Shown here one piece after another: positions 16,764 to 25,635 of a stretch of 64,000 nt of DNA. The notes under the pieces are model-generated. The model was not told where the DNA came from and made no database searches. It was given only the letters and a program-made list of their open reading frames with translations. The position numbers and the translations under genes were made by a program. The DNA is taken from positions 2,108,001 through 2,172,000 of the forward strand of contig NZ_CP035491.1 of NCBI RefSeq assembly GCF_004135405.1. Direction: 5' to 3'. This DNA is from Agromyces protaetiae. GTDB taxonomy: Bacteria; Actinomycetota; Actinomycetes; Actinomycetales; Microbacteriaceae. Each line of letters opens with the position of its first letter. Positions within the stretch are counted from its first letter, which is position 1.

Positions 16764-19550
16764 ATGTCGGCCGCTGACAGCACGACGAGTGCCTGGGCCG
16801 CCCCTCGAACGTTGATCGGGCGCGATCGCGAGTGCGCCCGATTGTCGGAGCTGGTGACGCATGTGCGCGGCGGCGGCAGCCGTTCGGTGGTCGTGAGCGG
16901 CGAGGCCGGCATCGGCAAGACGGCGCTCCTCGACTTCGTCGCCCACCACGCGAACGGATGCACCGTGGTGCGCGTCGACGGCGTCGAGTCCGAGATGGAG
17001 CTCGCGTACGCGGGCCTCCACCAGCTCTGCGCGCCGCTCCTCGACCTGCTCGACCTCATCCCCGAGCCGCAGCGTGACGCGATCGGCACCGCCTTCGGGC
17101 TCACGGGCGGGCGGGCGCCCGACCCGTTCCTCGTCGGCCTCGCGGTGCTGAGCCTCCTGTCGGAGGCGTCGAGCGCGCGGCCGGTGATCTGCCTCGTCGA
17201 CGACGTGCAGTGGCTCGACGAGACGACCAAGGCCGCGCTCGCGTTCGTCGCCCGGCGCCTTCGCGAAGACGCGGTCGGCATCGTGTTCGGCGAACGCGAC
17301 GGCGACGACGACACGGCGCTGCCGGGTGTGCCCCGGCTCGTCGTCGAAGGGCTTCCGGATGTCAGTGCGCGCGCCTTGCTCGCGTCGACGCTCACCGGCC
17401 CGCTCGACGAGCGTGTGCGCGAGCGGATCGTCGCCGAGACGCGCGGCAATCCGCTCGCGCTCCTGCAGGTGCCGTTCGGCCTCAAATCCGACGAGGTCGC
17501 GGGCGGCTTCGGGCTCTCGGGACTCGGCGCGCTGACGGGCCGCATCGAGCAGAGCTTCCGCCGCCGCCTCGCGCCGATGCCCGCCGCGACCCGCCGGTTG
17601 CTCGTCGTCGCCGCCGCAGAACCCGGCCAGGACGCCGTGCTCATCTGGCGGGCCGCAGCGCGGCTCGGGGTCGGCCCCGACGATGCCGAGCCGGCGTCGG
17701 CCGACGGCTTCGCGAGCTTCGCCGGACTGGTGCGGTTCTGCCATCCGCTCGCGCGCTCGACGGTGTACAAGGCCGCACCGCCCGACGAACGACGCGCCGC
17801 GCATCAGGCGCTCGCCGACGCGACCGACCCCGCCGTCGACCCCGAACGCCGCGCGTGGCATCGCGCGCAGGCCGCATCGGGTCTCGACGAGGAGGTCGCA
17901 GCCGAACTCGAGCGGACGGCGATGCTCGCGCAGGCGAGGGGCGGATGTCCCGCGTCGGCGGCGTTCCTCGAACGTGCCGCCGAGTTGACGCCCGATCCGG
18001 CGCTCCGCGCCGAGCGTGCGGTCGCGGCCGCGACCGCGAAGTACGAGGCGGGAGCACCCGAGCGCGCACTTCGCCTGCTCGCGATCGCCGAGGCGGGCAC
18101 GCCCGACGAGCCGCTCGGGGCACAGGCGCAGCTCGTGCGGGCTCGCATCATGAGCCGGCTGCGGCCCGGAGACGGTGCGCCCCTGCTCGCTGCGGCCGCG
18201 CGTCTGGAACCCATCGATCATGCACTCGCGCGGGAGACCTACCGCGACGCGTTCTACGCCAGTCATATCGCCGGGCGCCTCGCCGAACACCGGATGGAGG
18301 CGGTCGCGGCCGCGACGAGACGCTCCTCGCGGTCGGCGGATCCGATCGAGAATCCGTTCGACCGCATCCTCCAGGGGGTCGCAGCCGTCGTCGCCGAGGG
18401 CTACCGCGCGGGCGCCCCGATGGTGCTCGACGGACTCGCGAGCCTGTCGCCGACCGATCTCGCGAGCGCGCAGGCGCCTCGGTGGCTTCCCTTCACGTGC
18501 CTCGTGTCGTTCGCCGTGTGGGACGACGACTCGGCGAGGAAGCTCTCGACCCTCACGATCGACTACGCCCGCGGCAACGGCGTGCTCAGCATGCTCCACA
18601 CCGCGCTCATGCTCGGCGCAGGGTGCCGCTTGTTCGAAGGCGACATTGCGGGAGCGGAGGCGCTCTCCGATGAGTGCGAGCTCATCGGAGAAGCGACCAC
18701 GATCCCGAAGCCCCCGTACGGCGTGCTCATGGTCGCCGCGTGGAAGGGGCGGGAAGTCGACGTCGAGCGGGTCATCGCCGAGGCCACGCCGTTCGCCGTC
18801 GAGCGCGGCGAAGGTCAGTGGCTGACGGCGACGGGGTGGGCCGAGGCGGTGCTCTACAACGGACTCGGCCGCTACGACCGGGCGCTCGAGGCCGCGGCAC
18901 GGGGCGGCGAGCATGCGAGCGAGCTCGCGCTCGCGAACTGGGCGCTCGTCGAACTCGTCGAAGCAGCAGTGCGCAGCGGTCAGCCCGAACGGGCGATCGA
19001 CGCGAACCGGCGGCTCTCGGAGATGGCTGAAGCTTGCGGCACCGACTGGATCGTCGGCGTCGCCGCGCGATCCCGGGCGCTCCTCGCCGACGGCGACCCT
19101 GCCGAGTCCGACTACCGGCTCGCGATCGATCGGCTCGCGCGCACGCCGCTCCGCAGCGAGCTCGCTCGCGCACGCCTGCTGTACGGCGAATGGCTGCGAC
19201 GCGAGCGGCGCCGGGTCGATGCGCGCGAGCAACTCCGAGCCGCACACGACGTGTTCGACGAGATCGGCGCCGACGCGTTCGCGGAGCGCACCCGACGCGA
19301 GCTCGCCGCGACGGGGGAGACCGTGCATCGTCGCGCCCCCGGCGCGCAGGTCGAGCTCACGCGGCAGGAGGCCCAGATCGCCCGGCTCGCGTCGGAGGGG
19401 CAGACGAACCCCGAGATCGCGACACAGCTTTTCGTGAGCCCGCGCACGGTCGAGTGGCATCTCCGGAAGGTGTTCGGCAAGCTCGACATCGCCTCACGAC
19501 GCGAGCTCGGCGAAGCGCTCAAGAAGGCCGACGCCGTCGCTGCGGTTTGA
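16764..19550 (+). CDS. Large ATP-binding LuxR-family transcriptional regulator (LAL/MalT-like)
   Basis: 928 residues. The N-terminal AAA-type ATPase has Walker A GEAGIGKT (~46-53) and Walker B VICLVDDVQWLD. A long helical TPR-like middle follows (AWHRAQAASGLDEEVAAELERTA and similar repeats). The C-terminal LuxR helix-turn-helix (~868-925) is readable as LTRQEAQIARLASEG and SPRTVEWHLRKVFGKL. Such regulators sense a ligand through the middle region and activate nearby or distant genes. The ATG at 16764 is chosen; a TTG four codons upstream is the alternative. It follows the VOC gene by 17 bases and overlaps the end of the minus-strand gene at 19519. Confidence 0.9.
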   Translation: MSAADSTTSAWAAPRTLIGRDRECARLSELVTHVRGGGSRSVVVSGEAGIGKTALLDFVAHHANGCTVVRVDGVESEMELAYAGLHQLCAPLLDLLDLIPEPQRDAIGTAFGLTGGRAPDPFLVGLAVLSLLSEASSARPVICLVDDVQWLDETTKAALAFVARRLREDAVGIVFGERDGDDDTALPGVPRLVVEGLPDVSARALLASTLTGPLDERVRERIVAETRGNPLALLQVPFGLKSDEVAGGFGLSGLGALTGRIEQSFRRRLAPMPAATRRLLVVAAAEPGQDAVLIWRAAARLGVGPDDAEPASADGFASFAGLVRFCHPLARSTVYKAAPPDERRAAHQALADATDPAVDPERRAWHRAQAASGLDEEVAAELERTAMLAQARGGCPASAAFLERAAELTPDPALRAERAVAAATAKYEAGAPERALRLLAIAEAGTPDEPLGAQAQLVRARIMSRLRPGDGAPLLAAAARLEPIDHALARETYRDAFYASHIAGRLAEHRMEAVAAATRRSSRSADPIENPFDRILQGVAAVVAEGYRAGAPMVLDGLASLSPTDLASAQAPRWLPFTCLVSFAVWDDDSARKLSTLTIDYARGNGVLSMLHTALMLGAGCRLFEGDIAGAEALSDECELIGEATTIPKPPYGVLMVAAWKGREVDVERVIAEATPFAVERGEGQWLTATGWAEAVLYNGLGRYDRALEAAARGGEHASELALANWALVELVEAAVRSGQPERAIDANRRLSEMAEACGTDWIVGVAARSRALLADGDPAESDYRLAIDRLARTPLRSELARARLLYGEWLRRERRRVDAREQLRAAHDVFDEIGADAFAERTRRELAATGETVHRRAPGAQVELTRQEAQIARLASEGQTNPEIATQLFVSPRTVEWHLRKVFGKLDIASRRELGEALKKADAVAAV

Positions 19551-19974
19551 CGCCGACGGACTCGTCCTCGGCGGACGCGCCGGGATGCGGCTCTGTCTGC
19601 CCCGCCGGCACGGATCGGAACGCGGTCGCATCCCACCCGGGCCAGAGCGGCGCGTACGGCCCGAGGGCGTCGCCCCAGAACGCGAACGCGTCGACGACGG
19701 CGGCGAGCACACGCCCCACCCGCGCACGCCGGCGCGCGGCGGCCGCGCGCACGAGATACCTGCGGAACAGCTCGTCGAGTTCGGTCGGCAGGAGCGCCTC
19801 GAACGCGGCGACGTACGCGGGATCGAACGCCTGATGCAGTGCGGGGTCGCCCGCGTCGTCGGCGCCGGCACGAAGCATCCGCTCGTAGCGGTCGACGACG
19901 CGGCAGACCTCGCGACGTGCGCGGCGGTCGCTGCCCCTCGCGGCGACGGCGCTCGGACCTCGTGCCGGGAACAT
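19519..19974 (-). CDS. Hypothetical protein
   Basis: 151 residues, not recognised. It begins MFPARGPSAVAARGSD and contains a plausible folded core (FEALLPTELDELFRRYLVRAAAARR, then WGDALGPYAPLWPGWDATAF). The amino-acid mix is protein-like, unlike antisense shadows. It starts one base after the TGA of the SRPBCC gene on the same strand, so the two are translationally coupled. It runs 32 bases into the end of the LuxR gene. The arginine-rich N-terminus makes the exact start uncertain. Confidence 0.55.
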   Translation of the reverse strand: MFPARGPSAVAARGSDRRARREVCRVVDRYERMLRAGADDAGDPALHQAFDPAYVAAFEALLPTELDELFRRYLVRAAAARRRARVGRVLAAVVDAFAFWGDALGPYAPLWPGWDATAFRSVPAGQTEPHPGASAEDESVGVKPQRRRRPS

Positions 19975-19975
19975 G

Positions 19976-20404
19976 TCACGCCGCCTTGAGCGGGCCCGCG
20001 AAGGAGCGCTTGAACGAGGATGGCCCGACGAGAGGCAGGAGCGCCGCGATGGCCTTCTGGCCGAACGTCTTCGGCACGCGCGTCAACTCGACGTCGATGC
20101 GCGTTCCGTCGCCTTCGGGGGAGAGGTCGAAGACCCACCCGCCGCCCTCGCCGAACACCTTCGACTCGTGCGTCGTGATGACGACCCGGCCTGCGGAGGC
20201 GTCCCAGTCGTAGCGGGATCGCTCCCACGCGGCCTCGGTGCCTTCGGTGACCTCGGCCCAGTTCGGGCCGCGATCGTGGACGACGAAGTGCTCGGCGTCG
20301 ATGGACGGCCACTGCTCGGGGCGGGCCGACGAGAAGTCGGTCAGCACGGCGAAGACGCCGGCAGGGTCGAGGGACGAGTGCATGTGAAAGGTGATGTGAG
20401 TCAT
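19976..20404 (-). CDS. SRPBCC family (START-like) protein
   Basis: 142 residues, start MTHITFHMHSSLDPAGVFAVL. The pattern fits the SRPBCC ligand-binding fold: a first strand, the DPAGVFAVLTDFSSARPEQWPSID helices, the glycine-rich GEGGGWVFDLSPEGDGTRI turn, and a long C-terminal helix. Members bind hydrophobic ligands or act as polyketide cyclases; the ligand cannot be inferred. A short GGAG precedes the ATG. It is followed without a gap by the hypothetical gene at 19519. Confidence 0.75.
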   Translation of the reverse strand: MTHITFHMHSSLDPAGVFAVLTDFSSARPEQWPSIDAEHFVVHDRGPNWAEVTEGTEAAWERSRYDWDASAGRVVITTHESKVFGEGGGWVFDLSPEGDGTRIDVELTRVPKTFGQKAIAALLPLVGPSSFKRSFAGPLKAA

Positions 20405-20425
20405 GGCTCCAGCGTGCGGCGGGGC

Positions 20426-20504
20426 CTGCGCGCGGCGCGCCCCGGTGCGTCACTGGCCCGACCACTGGTCGGGCACGTGGAGCACCGGGGCGTGCGGCGC
20501 GCGG
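20426..20504. terminator. Long nested hairpin between ABC-F and SRPBCC genes
   Basis: The outer arms 20426-20448 and 20482-20504 (23 bases each) match at 20 positions, including an uninterrupted run CGCCCCGGTGC/GCACCGGGGCG. Inside them sits a second perfect palindrome GCCCGACCA-C-TGGTCGGGC (20456-20474). On the minus strand it follows the ABC-F stop by about 25 bases and precedes the SRPBCC start by about 20. It probably ends the ABC-F transcript, but it is larger than a usual terminator. Confidence 0.6.
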
Positions 20505-20528
20505 TGGCACGTGTACCGGACCCGCCGG

Positions 20529-22190
20529 TCAGGCGTTCGCGAACGGCTCTTCGAGGAGCGCCCCGTCGGCGCGGAGCTCGAGCAGCGACGTGAGGCCCAG
20601 GCGCCCGAGGAACCGTTCGTCGTGGCTCACGACGAGAAGCGCCCCGCGATACGCCGCGAGCGCGTCGACGAGCTGGTCGACGCTCGTGCGGTCGAGGTTG
20701 TTCGTCGGCTCGTCGAGCACGAGGAGCTGCGCCGGCGGGTCGGCGAAGAGCAGCTTCGCGAGGCACACTCTGAACCGTTCGCCGCCCGACAGCGTCGACA
20801 CCGGCCGATTGACGTCGGCACCGCGCACGAGCAGGCGCCCGAGGCGGCTGCGGATCTCGCCGTCGGTCGCGTTCGGCGCGGCCGCGCGCACGTTCTCGAG
20901 CGCGCTCGCGCGCTCGTCGAGCCCGTCGAGGCGCTGGGTCAGGTACCCGACGCGGTCGGTGAAGAGCATTCCGGATGCCTCGGGGCGCGCGTCTTCGGCA
21001 ACGGGCGCGCCCGAGGCATCCGCCGCCGAGACATCCGAAGCCCCCTCGCGCAGCCCGACCAACCGCTCGAGGAGCGTCGTCTTTCCGACCCCGTTCGCGC
21101 CCACGAGCGCGATGCGCTCGGGCCCCTGCACGATGATCGTGCGATTCGTGCCGCGGAGTTCGGCGATCCGCCTGCTCGACGACACGTCGGGGTCGGGCAG
21201 GTCGAGGCTGATCTTCTGATCGGGTCGCACGCGCGCGGCGGCCTCGACGCGCGCCGCCTTGGCGGCGTCGAGCCGGTCGTCGAGCCCCGAGCGGAGCTTG
21301 CCCGCCGACTTCTCGGCCCGCGACGCGAGCCCGTTCATGAGGATCTTCGACCCCCGCTTCTGCTCGTTCGCGGTCTTCGCCGACCGCGCCCGCTGCGCGA
21401 GCTTCTGCTCGGCCTCGACGCGCTGGCGCCGTTCGACCTTGATCGCGTGGTCGGCGGCCTGCGCCTGCTGCACGGCGAGCGCCTGCTGCCGGTCGAGGTT
21501 CGCTTTCCACTCGCTGTACGGGCCGCCGAACACGGTCAGCCGGCCCGCGTAGAGCTCGGCCGTCTGGTCCATGAGCTCGAGCAGGTCGAGGTCGTGGCTC
21601 ACGACGACGAGGGTGCCCGGCCAGGTCGCGACGAGGTCGGCGAGCATCGCCTTGCCTGCGCGGTCGAGGTTGTTGCTCGGCTCGTCGAGGAGCGTGATCG
21701 GCAGCCGCCGCACCCGCAGGCCCGTGATCGCGATGAGCATGACCTCGCCGCCCGACAGGGTGCGGACGCTCCGGTCGAGGTCGGCGACCGAGAACCCGAT
21801 GCCCCGCAGCTGCTCGTCGGCGCGCGACTCGATGTCCCAGTCGTCGCCGATCGTCTCGAAATGCCGCTCGTCGACGTCGCCGCCCTCGATCGCGCGGATC
21901 GCGTCGACGATCGGGCCGATGCCGAGGAGGTCTTTGACTGTCGTCTCGTCGCGCCACGTGAGCGACTGAGACAGGTAGCCGACGGCGCCCGTCGTCGAGA
22001 TCGTGCCCGACGTCGGCGTGAGCTCGCCCGCGATGAGGCGGAGGAGCGTGGACTTGCCGGCGCCGTTGTCGCCGACGAGACCGGTGCGCCCGGTCGTGAA
22101 GCTCGCCGTGAGGCCCGTGACGGCCGGTTCGCCGTCGGGCCAGACGAAGGTGAGATCGTTCAGCACGATGGCTGCGCTGGATGATGCCAT
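20529..22190 (-). CDS. ABC-F family ATPase (ribosome-associated or resistance type)
   Basis: 553 residues with two ABC domains and no membrane segment. Walker A sites are GDNGAGKST (~37) and GANGVGKTT (~325). Signatures are LSGGEVMLI and LSGGERFRV, and the Walker B/ABC-F blocks are LLDEPSNNLD and LDEPTNNLD. The linker is a basic helical pair (QRVEAEQKLAQRARSAKTA). ABC-F proteins act on the ribosome, some giving antibiotic protection; the subfamily cannot be set by eye. The start is ATG 22190 after AAGGGG. The frame stays open to a GTG at 22343 that would add an Arg-rich 51-residue extension. The second domain has a non-conserved insertion (~339-365) built from three decamer copies. Confidence 0.9.
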   Translation of the reverse strand: MASSSAAIVLNDLTFVWPDGEPAVTGLTASFTTGRTGLVGDNGAGKSTLLRLIAGELTPTSGTISTTGAVGYLSQSLTWRDETTVKDLLGIGPIVDAIRAIEGGDVDERHFETIGDDWDIESRADEQLRGIGFSVADLDRSVRTLSGGEVMLIAITGLRVRRLPITLLDEPSNNLDRAGKAMLADLVATWPGTLVVVSHDLDLLELMDQTAELYAGRLTVFGGPYSEWKANLDRQQALAVQQAQAADHAIKVERRQRVEAEQKLAQRARSAKTANEQKRGSKILMNGLASRAEKSAGKLRSGLDDRLDAAKAARVEAAARVRPDQKISLDLPDPDVSSSRRIAELRGTNRTIIVQGPERIALVGANGVGKTTLLERLVGLREGASDVSAADASGAPVAEDARPEASGMLFTDRVGYLTQRLDGLDERASALENVRAAAPNATDGEIRSRLGRLLVRGADVNRPVSTLSGGERFRVCLAKLLFADPPAQLLVLDEPTNNLDRTSVDQLVDALAAYRGALLVVSHDERFLGRLGLTSLLELRADGALLEEPFANA

Positions 22191-22551
22191 GAGAAACCCC
22201 TTGAGGGAAGCGCCCGCCGCGGAACGCGGGGGCGGAAATCGATCGGGAACCTGCGGTTCGAGCCCTCGCGCGGCGTCGCCGACGACGTCCGACCGTCGCG
22301 CTCGCCTCGCCGCGACGGGCGAACGACGATGTGCGAAGGGCACGGATGCCTCGGGGCCGCCGCCGAACGCTCGGCGGCTAGGCTCTGTCGATTTCAGGGG
22401 TCAGCACGGCCTCGACGATACCAGGGCGACCACGGGTCATCCCCCTGGGGTCGCGAACGCCAGGGTTCTCACGGGCGCCTCCGCGCGCAGACTGGGGGCG
22501 TCGCCCGCCGGGCTCGGCGGCGACCCGCTTCGAACGAACGAAGGCACTCCC
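22191..22551. promoter_or_regulatory. Divergent promoter and leader region, ABC-F and SDR genes
   Basis: 361 bases with no separate gene seen. For the minus-strand ABC-F gene it holds two GC hairpins, GCCGCCGA-acgc-TCGGCGGC (22359-22378) and one around 22211-22234. The ribosome binding site is itself part of CCCTCAAGGG. This could be an attenuating leader as known for some ABC-F genes, but no short leader peptide with its own stop was found. For the SDR gene, a GAAGG lies about 10 bases before the ATG. A decamer lies at 22344-22353. Confidence 0.35.
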
Positions 22552-23421
22552 ATGACCCAGACCTGGTTCATCACCGGCTCCTCGCGCGGCTTCGGCCGCG
22601 CCCTCGTGCAAGCCGCCCTCGACGCCGGCGACTCCGTCGTCGCGACCGCCCGCACCCCCGAACAGCTCGACGAATTCGTCACCGAGTACGGCGACCGCGT
22701 GCTGCCCGTCGCGCTCGACGTGACCGACCCCGCCGCGGTCGACTCCGCGCTCGCTGCGGGCCTCGAGCGCTTCGGCCGCCTCGACGTCGTCGTCAACAAC
22801 GCGGGCTACGCGAACGTCGCCCCCATCGAGACGGGCGACGTCGCCGACTTCCGCACCCAGTTCGAGACGAACTTCTGGGGCGTCTACCACGTGTCGCGCG
22901 CGGTCATCCCGATCTTCCGCGCTCAGGGAGGGGGAGTCGTCGTGCAGTTCTCCTCGATCGGCGGCCGCGTCGGCGGCTCACCCGGCATCGCGAGCTACCA
23001 GGCGGCGAAGTTCGCCGTCGACGGGTTCAGTCGGGTGCTCGCGGCCGAGACCGCGCCGTTCGGCATCAAGGTCGTCGTCATCGAACCGAGCGGGTTCGCG
23101 ACCGACTGGGCGGGCTCGTCGATGCAGGTCGAAGACTTCCCCGCCGAGTACGGCGACACGATCCGTCATCCGCAGATGCGTGCCGCAGCGGCAGACTCGC
23201 CGCTTCGCGCGGGCGACCCCGCGCGTGCGGCGGCGATCATCGTGCGCGCGGTCAAACGCGAGCACCCGCCGACGCACCTCCCGCTCGGCGTCAACGCCGC
23301 AGAGCTCGCCCTGCGCGACTCGCAGCGCGAGCTCGCCGAGGCGACCGCGTGGCGGCTCGTGAGCCGCTCGGCCGACTTCGCCGAGCCGTACCCCGCGGAC
23401 TTCCCGCCCGACGTGCCGTGA
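22552..23421 (+). CDS. Short-chain dehydrogenase/reductase
   Basis: 289 residues, start MTQTWFITGSSRGFGRAL. It is a classical SDR: cofactor loop TGSSRGFG (~8-15), NNAG (~82-85), the active-site serine in SSIGGRVG, and the Tyr-Lys pair in YQAAKFAVDGFS. It probably uses NADP(H), as an arginine follows the glycine loop region, but the substrate is unknown. The stop overlaps the GTG of the ltrA-like gene (GTGA), so the two form an operon. Confidence 0.88.
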   Translation: MTQTWFITGSSRGFGRALVQAALDAGDSVVATARTPEQLDEFVTEYGDRVLPVALDVTDPAAVDSALAAGLERFGRLDVVVNNAGYANVAPIETGDVADFRTQFETNFWGVYHVSRAVIPIFRAQGGGVVVQFSSIGGRVGGSPGIASYQAAKFAVDGFSRVLAAETAPFGIKVVVIEPSGFATDWAGSSMQVEDFPAEYGDTIRHPQMRAAAADSPLRAGDPARAAAIIVRAVKREHPPTHLPLGVNAAELALRDSQRELAEATAWRLVSRSADFAEPYPADFPPDVP

Positions 23422-24740
23422 ATCAGCAGCGGGGCGACGCGACGGGGTCGGTGCCGACCGGGTCGGTGCCGACGGGGCCGGCGCCCGCGGGGCCGGCGCC
23501 CGCGGGGCCGGGCGCGTCGCCGCGGCAGCGCACAACCCCCTCACGCTCCCGCGGCGCGGGCGACCGCGTCACGATGTTCGAGATCTTCTTCGACCTCGTC
23601 TTCGTGTTCGCCCTCATGCGTGTCGTCGAACTCATGGAGCAGCAGCCGGGCCCGGCCGGCCTCGCGCGGGGCGCGGTCGTGCTGCTGCTCCTCTGGTGGG
23701 CGTGGTGCGCGTACATCTGGCTCGGCAACCGCGTGCGGCTCGACCGGGGCGGGGTCGTCGCGACGATCCTCGTCTCGATGGGGGCGCTGTTCGTCGCAGC
23801 ACTCGTCATCCCGTCGGCGTGGGAGCAAGGAGCGGGTGCGGGTCCCCGCTCGCCGAGCTCCGCGCTCGTGCTCGCGATCGCCTTCATCGTCGTGCGATCG
23901 AGCTACGTCGCGACGTTCATCCGGGCCGCACGCGACGACCGGCGACTTCGCACGCAAGTGCTCATCGACCTCATTCCGCAGACCGCTGGGAGCGTGCTCC
24001 TCATCGTCGGGGCGCTCCTCGGCGGCGATCTCCAGGTCGTGTGCTGGGCGGCCGCGTTCGCCCTCGACTTCGGCGTCGGCTGGCTCGCCTCCCGCTACAA
24101 CGGGTGGCGCGTGACGAGCCCCGCGCACTTCGTCGAGCGGCACGGGCTCGTGCTCATCATCGCGCTCGGCGAGACCGTGCTCTCGTCGGGCGGTGCGCTC
24201 GGGGCGGCGATGGCGGACACCTCGGCGCGGGTGCTCGCGGTCCCCGCGGCGCTCCTCGCGTTCGTCATCGTCGTCGGGCTCTGGTGGGCGTACTTCCGCG
24301 GGCCGTCGACCGCCGCGGCGGACGCGCTCGTGGCCGCCCCGCCGCGGCTGCGGCCTGCGCTCGCACGCGACGGGTACACGCTCGGGCACCTGCCGCTCCT
24401 GGTCGGCATCGTCTACGTCGCGCTCGGTGTGCGGCTCCTCCTCGAGGACGTCGTCGTGACGCCGTTCGCCCCGGCGTCGCCTGTCGCCGTCGCCGTCCTC
24501 GCGGGCGGCCTCGCGTGCTATCTGTTCGGCCTCGACCTCTTCGCCCGGCTCATGACCGGCGCCTGGAGCGGGCCCGGCACGATCACGGCGGGCGCTGCGG
24601 CGATCGTCGTCGGCGGGGCATCCGTCATGCTTCCCGCGTTCGCGGCGCTCGCCGCGTTCGCAACCCTGGTCGCGATCGCGGCGAGCGCCACGTCGATGAC
24701 GCGGATCACGTCGGCCGGGACATCCGGTCGACGTCGATGA
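23418..24740 (+). CDS. ltrA: Low temperature requirement protein A (LtrA) family membrane protein
   Basis: 440 residues. After a ~45-residue Pro/Gly/Thr-rich N-terminus come about ten hydrophobic helices. The family start block EIFFDLVFVFALMRV and the later HFVERHGLVLIIALGET motif are both present; the latter is the most diagnostic. The function is unknown; the name comes from a Listeria mutant that grew poorly in the cold. The GTG at 23418 overlaps the SDR stop. The start is uncertain: the low-complexity N-terminus is encoded by four 15-bp tandem units, and the conserved part begins only at MFEIFFDL (ATG 23574). The end overlaps the minus-strand hydrolase by 35 bases. Confidence 0.85.
   Translation: MNQQRGDATGSVPTGSVPTGPAPAGPAPAGPGASPRQRTTPSRSRGAGDRVTMFEIFFDLVFVFALMRVVELMEQQPGPAGLARGAVVLLLLWWAWCAYIWLGNRVRLDRGGVVATILVSMGALFVAALVIPSAWEQGAGAGPRSPSSALVLAIAFIVVRSSYVATFIRAARDDRRLRTQVLIDLIPQTAGSVLLIVGALLGGDLQVVCWAAAFALDFGVGWLASRYNGWRVTSPAHFVERHGLVLIIALGETVLSSGGALGAAMADTSARVLAVPAALLAFVIVVGLWWAYFRGPSTAAADALVAAPPRLRPALARDGYTLGHLPLLVGIVYVALGVRLLLEDVVVTPFAPASPVAVAVLAGGLACYLFGLDLFARLMTGAWSGPGTITAGAAAIVVGGASVMLPAFAALAAFATLVAIAASATSMTRITSAGTSGRRR
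23443..23502. repeat. Four 15-bp tandem units in the ltrA 5' end
   Basis: Two units of the form CGGGGTCGGTGCCGA are followed by two identical CGGGGCCGGCGCCCG units. They encode the (T/A)G(S/P)(V/A)P pentad repeats. As 15 is a multiple of three, copy-number change would keep the frame. Confidence 0.8.
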
Positions 24741-25635
24741 CCGCTTGCGCGAACTCGCGCGGCGCCTCCTGCGGGAGGTCGTGCCCGATGCCGCCGCCGA
24801 TCACGCGGTGCTCGTACGGGCCTGTGAACTTCGCGGCGTAGACCGCGGAGTCGGGGTGCGGCGCGCCGTTCGCGTCGCCCTCGAGCGTGATCGTCGGCAC
24901 GGCGATCGGGGGAGCGGTCGCGAGGTGCGCCTCGACGTCGTCGAAGCGGGCGTCGCCCGCCGCGAGGCCGAGCCGCCAGCGGTAGTTGTGGACGACGATC
25001 GCGACGTGGTCGGGGTTGTCGAAGGCGACCGCGCTCGCGTCGAACGTCGCATCGTCGAACGCCCACCGCGGCGACGCGAGGCGCCAGATGAGCTTCGCGA
25101 ACTCGCGCCGGTACCGGTCGTACCCGAGCCGGCCCCGCTCGGTCGCGAAGTAGTACTGGTACCACCACTGCAGTTCGGCCTCGGGCGGGAGCGGCACCCC
25201 GCCGGCAGCCTGGCTGCCGACGAGGTACCCGCTCACCGAGACGAGTCCGGTCACGCGATCGGGGTGGAGCACGGCGAGGATGTCGGCCGTGCGCGCGCCC
25301 CAGTCGAAGCCGCCGACGATCGCCCGTTCGACGCCGAGCGCGTCGAGGAACGCGATCGCATCGGCGGCGAGCACCGACTGCTGGGCGTTCCGCGGCGTCG
25401 CATCGTCGCGGAACGCGGTCGCGCCGTGCCCGCGGAGATACGGCACGAGCACGCGGTACCCGGCCCTTGCGAGCACGGGCGCGACCTCGGCGAAACTGCG
25501 GATGTCGTACGGCCAGCCGTGCAGGAGCAGCACGGGCGTGCCGTTCGCCGGCCCGGCGTCGACGTAGGCGACCCGCAGGTCGCCCGCGTCGACGAACCGG
25601 AGTCCGCCGAACGGGTCGGGCGCCGGCGTCGTCAT
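24706..25635 (-). CDS. Alpha/beta hydrolase, epoxide-hydrolase or dehalogenase type
   Basis: 309 residues, start MTTPAPDPFGGLRFVDAGDLRV. The oxyanion motif HGWPYDIRSF and a nucleophile elbow with aspartate (GGFDWGARTA) mark the epoxide hydrolase/haloalkane dehalogenase branch, where Asp replaces Ser. The catalytic His is in GGIGHDLPQEAP. A Trp-Tyr-rich cap (LQWWYQYYFATERGRLGYDRY) fits. It probably opens epoxides or related substrates. The ATG overlaps the TGA of the upstream hydrolase (ATGA), so both are translated from one mRNA. Confidence 0.87.
   Translation of the reverse strand: MTTPAPDPFGGLRFVDAGDLRVAYVDAGPANGTPVLLLHGWPYDIRSFAEVAPVLARAGYRVLVPYLRGHGATAFRDDATPRNAQQSVLAADAIAFLDALGVERAIVGGFDWGARTADILAVLHPDRVTGLVSVSGYLVGSQAAGGVPLPPEAELQWWYQYYFATERGRLGYDRYRREFAKLIWRLASPRWAFDDATFDASAVAFDNPDHVAIVVHNYRWRLGLAAGDARFDDVEAHLATAPPIAVPTITLEGDANGAPHPDSAVYAAKFTGPYEHRVIGGGIGHDLPQEAPREFAQAVIDVDRMSRPT

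Noticed and set aside
16368-19460. A 1030-codon minus-strand open frame opposite the LuxR regulator
   Set aside because: The plus-strand gene has ATPase and HTH motifs; the reverse has only biased composition.
23443-23502. 15-bp repeats as a mobile element end
   Set aside because: They code for an in-frame low-complexity N-terminus and have no inverted termini.
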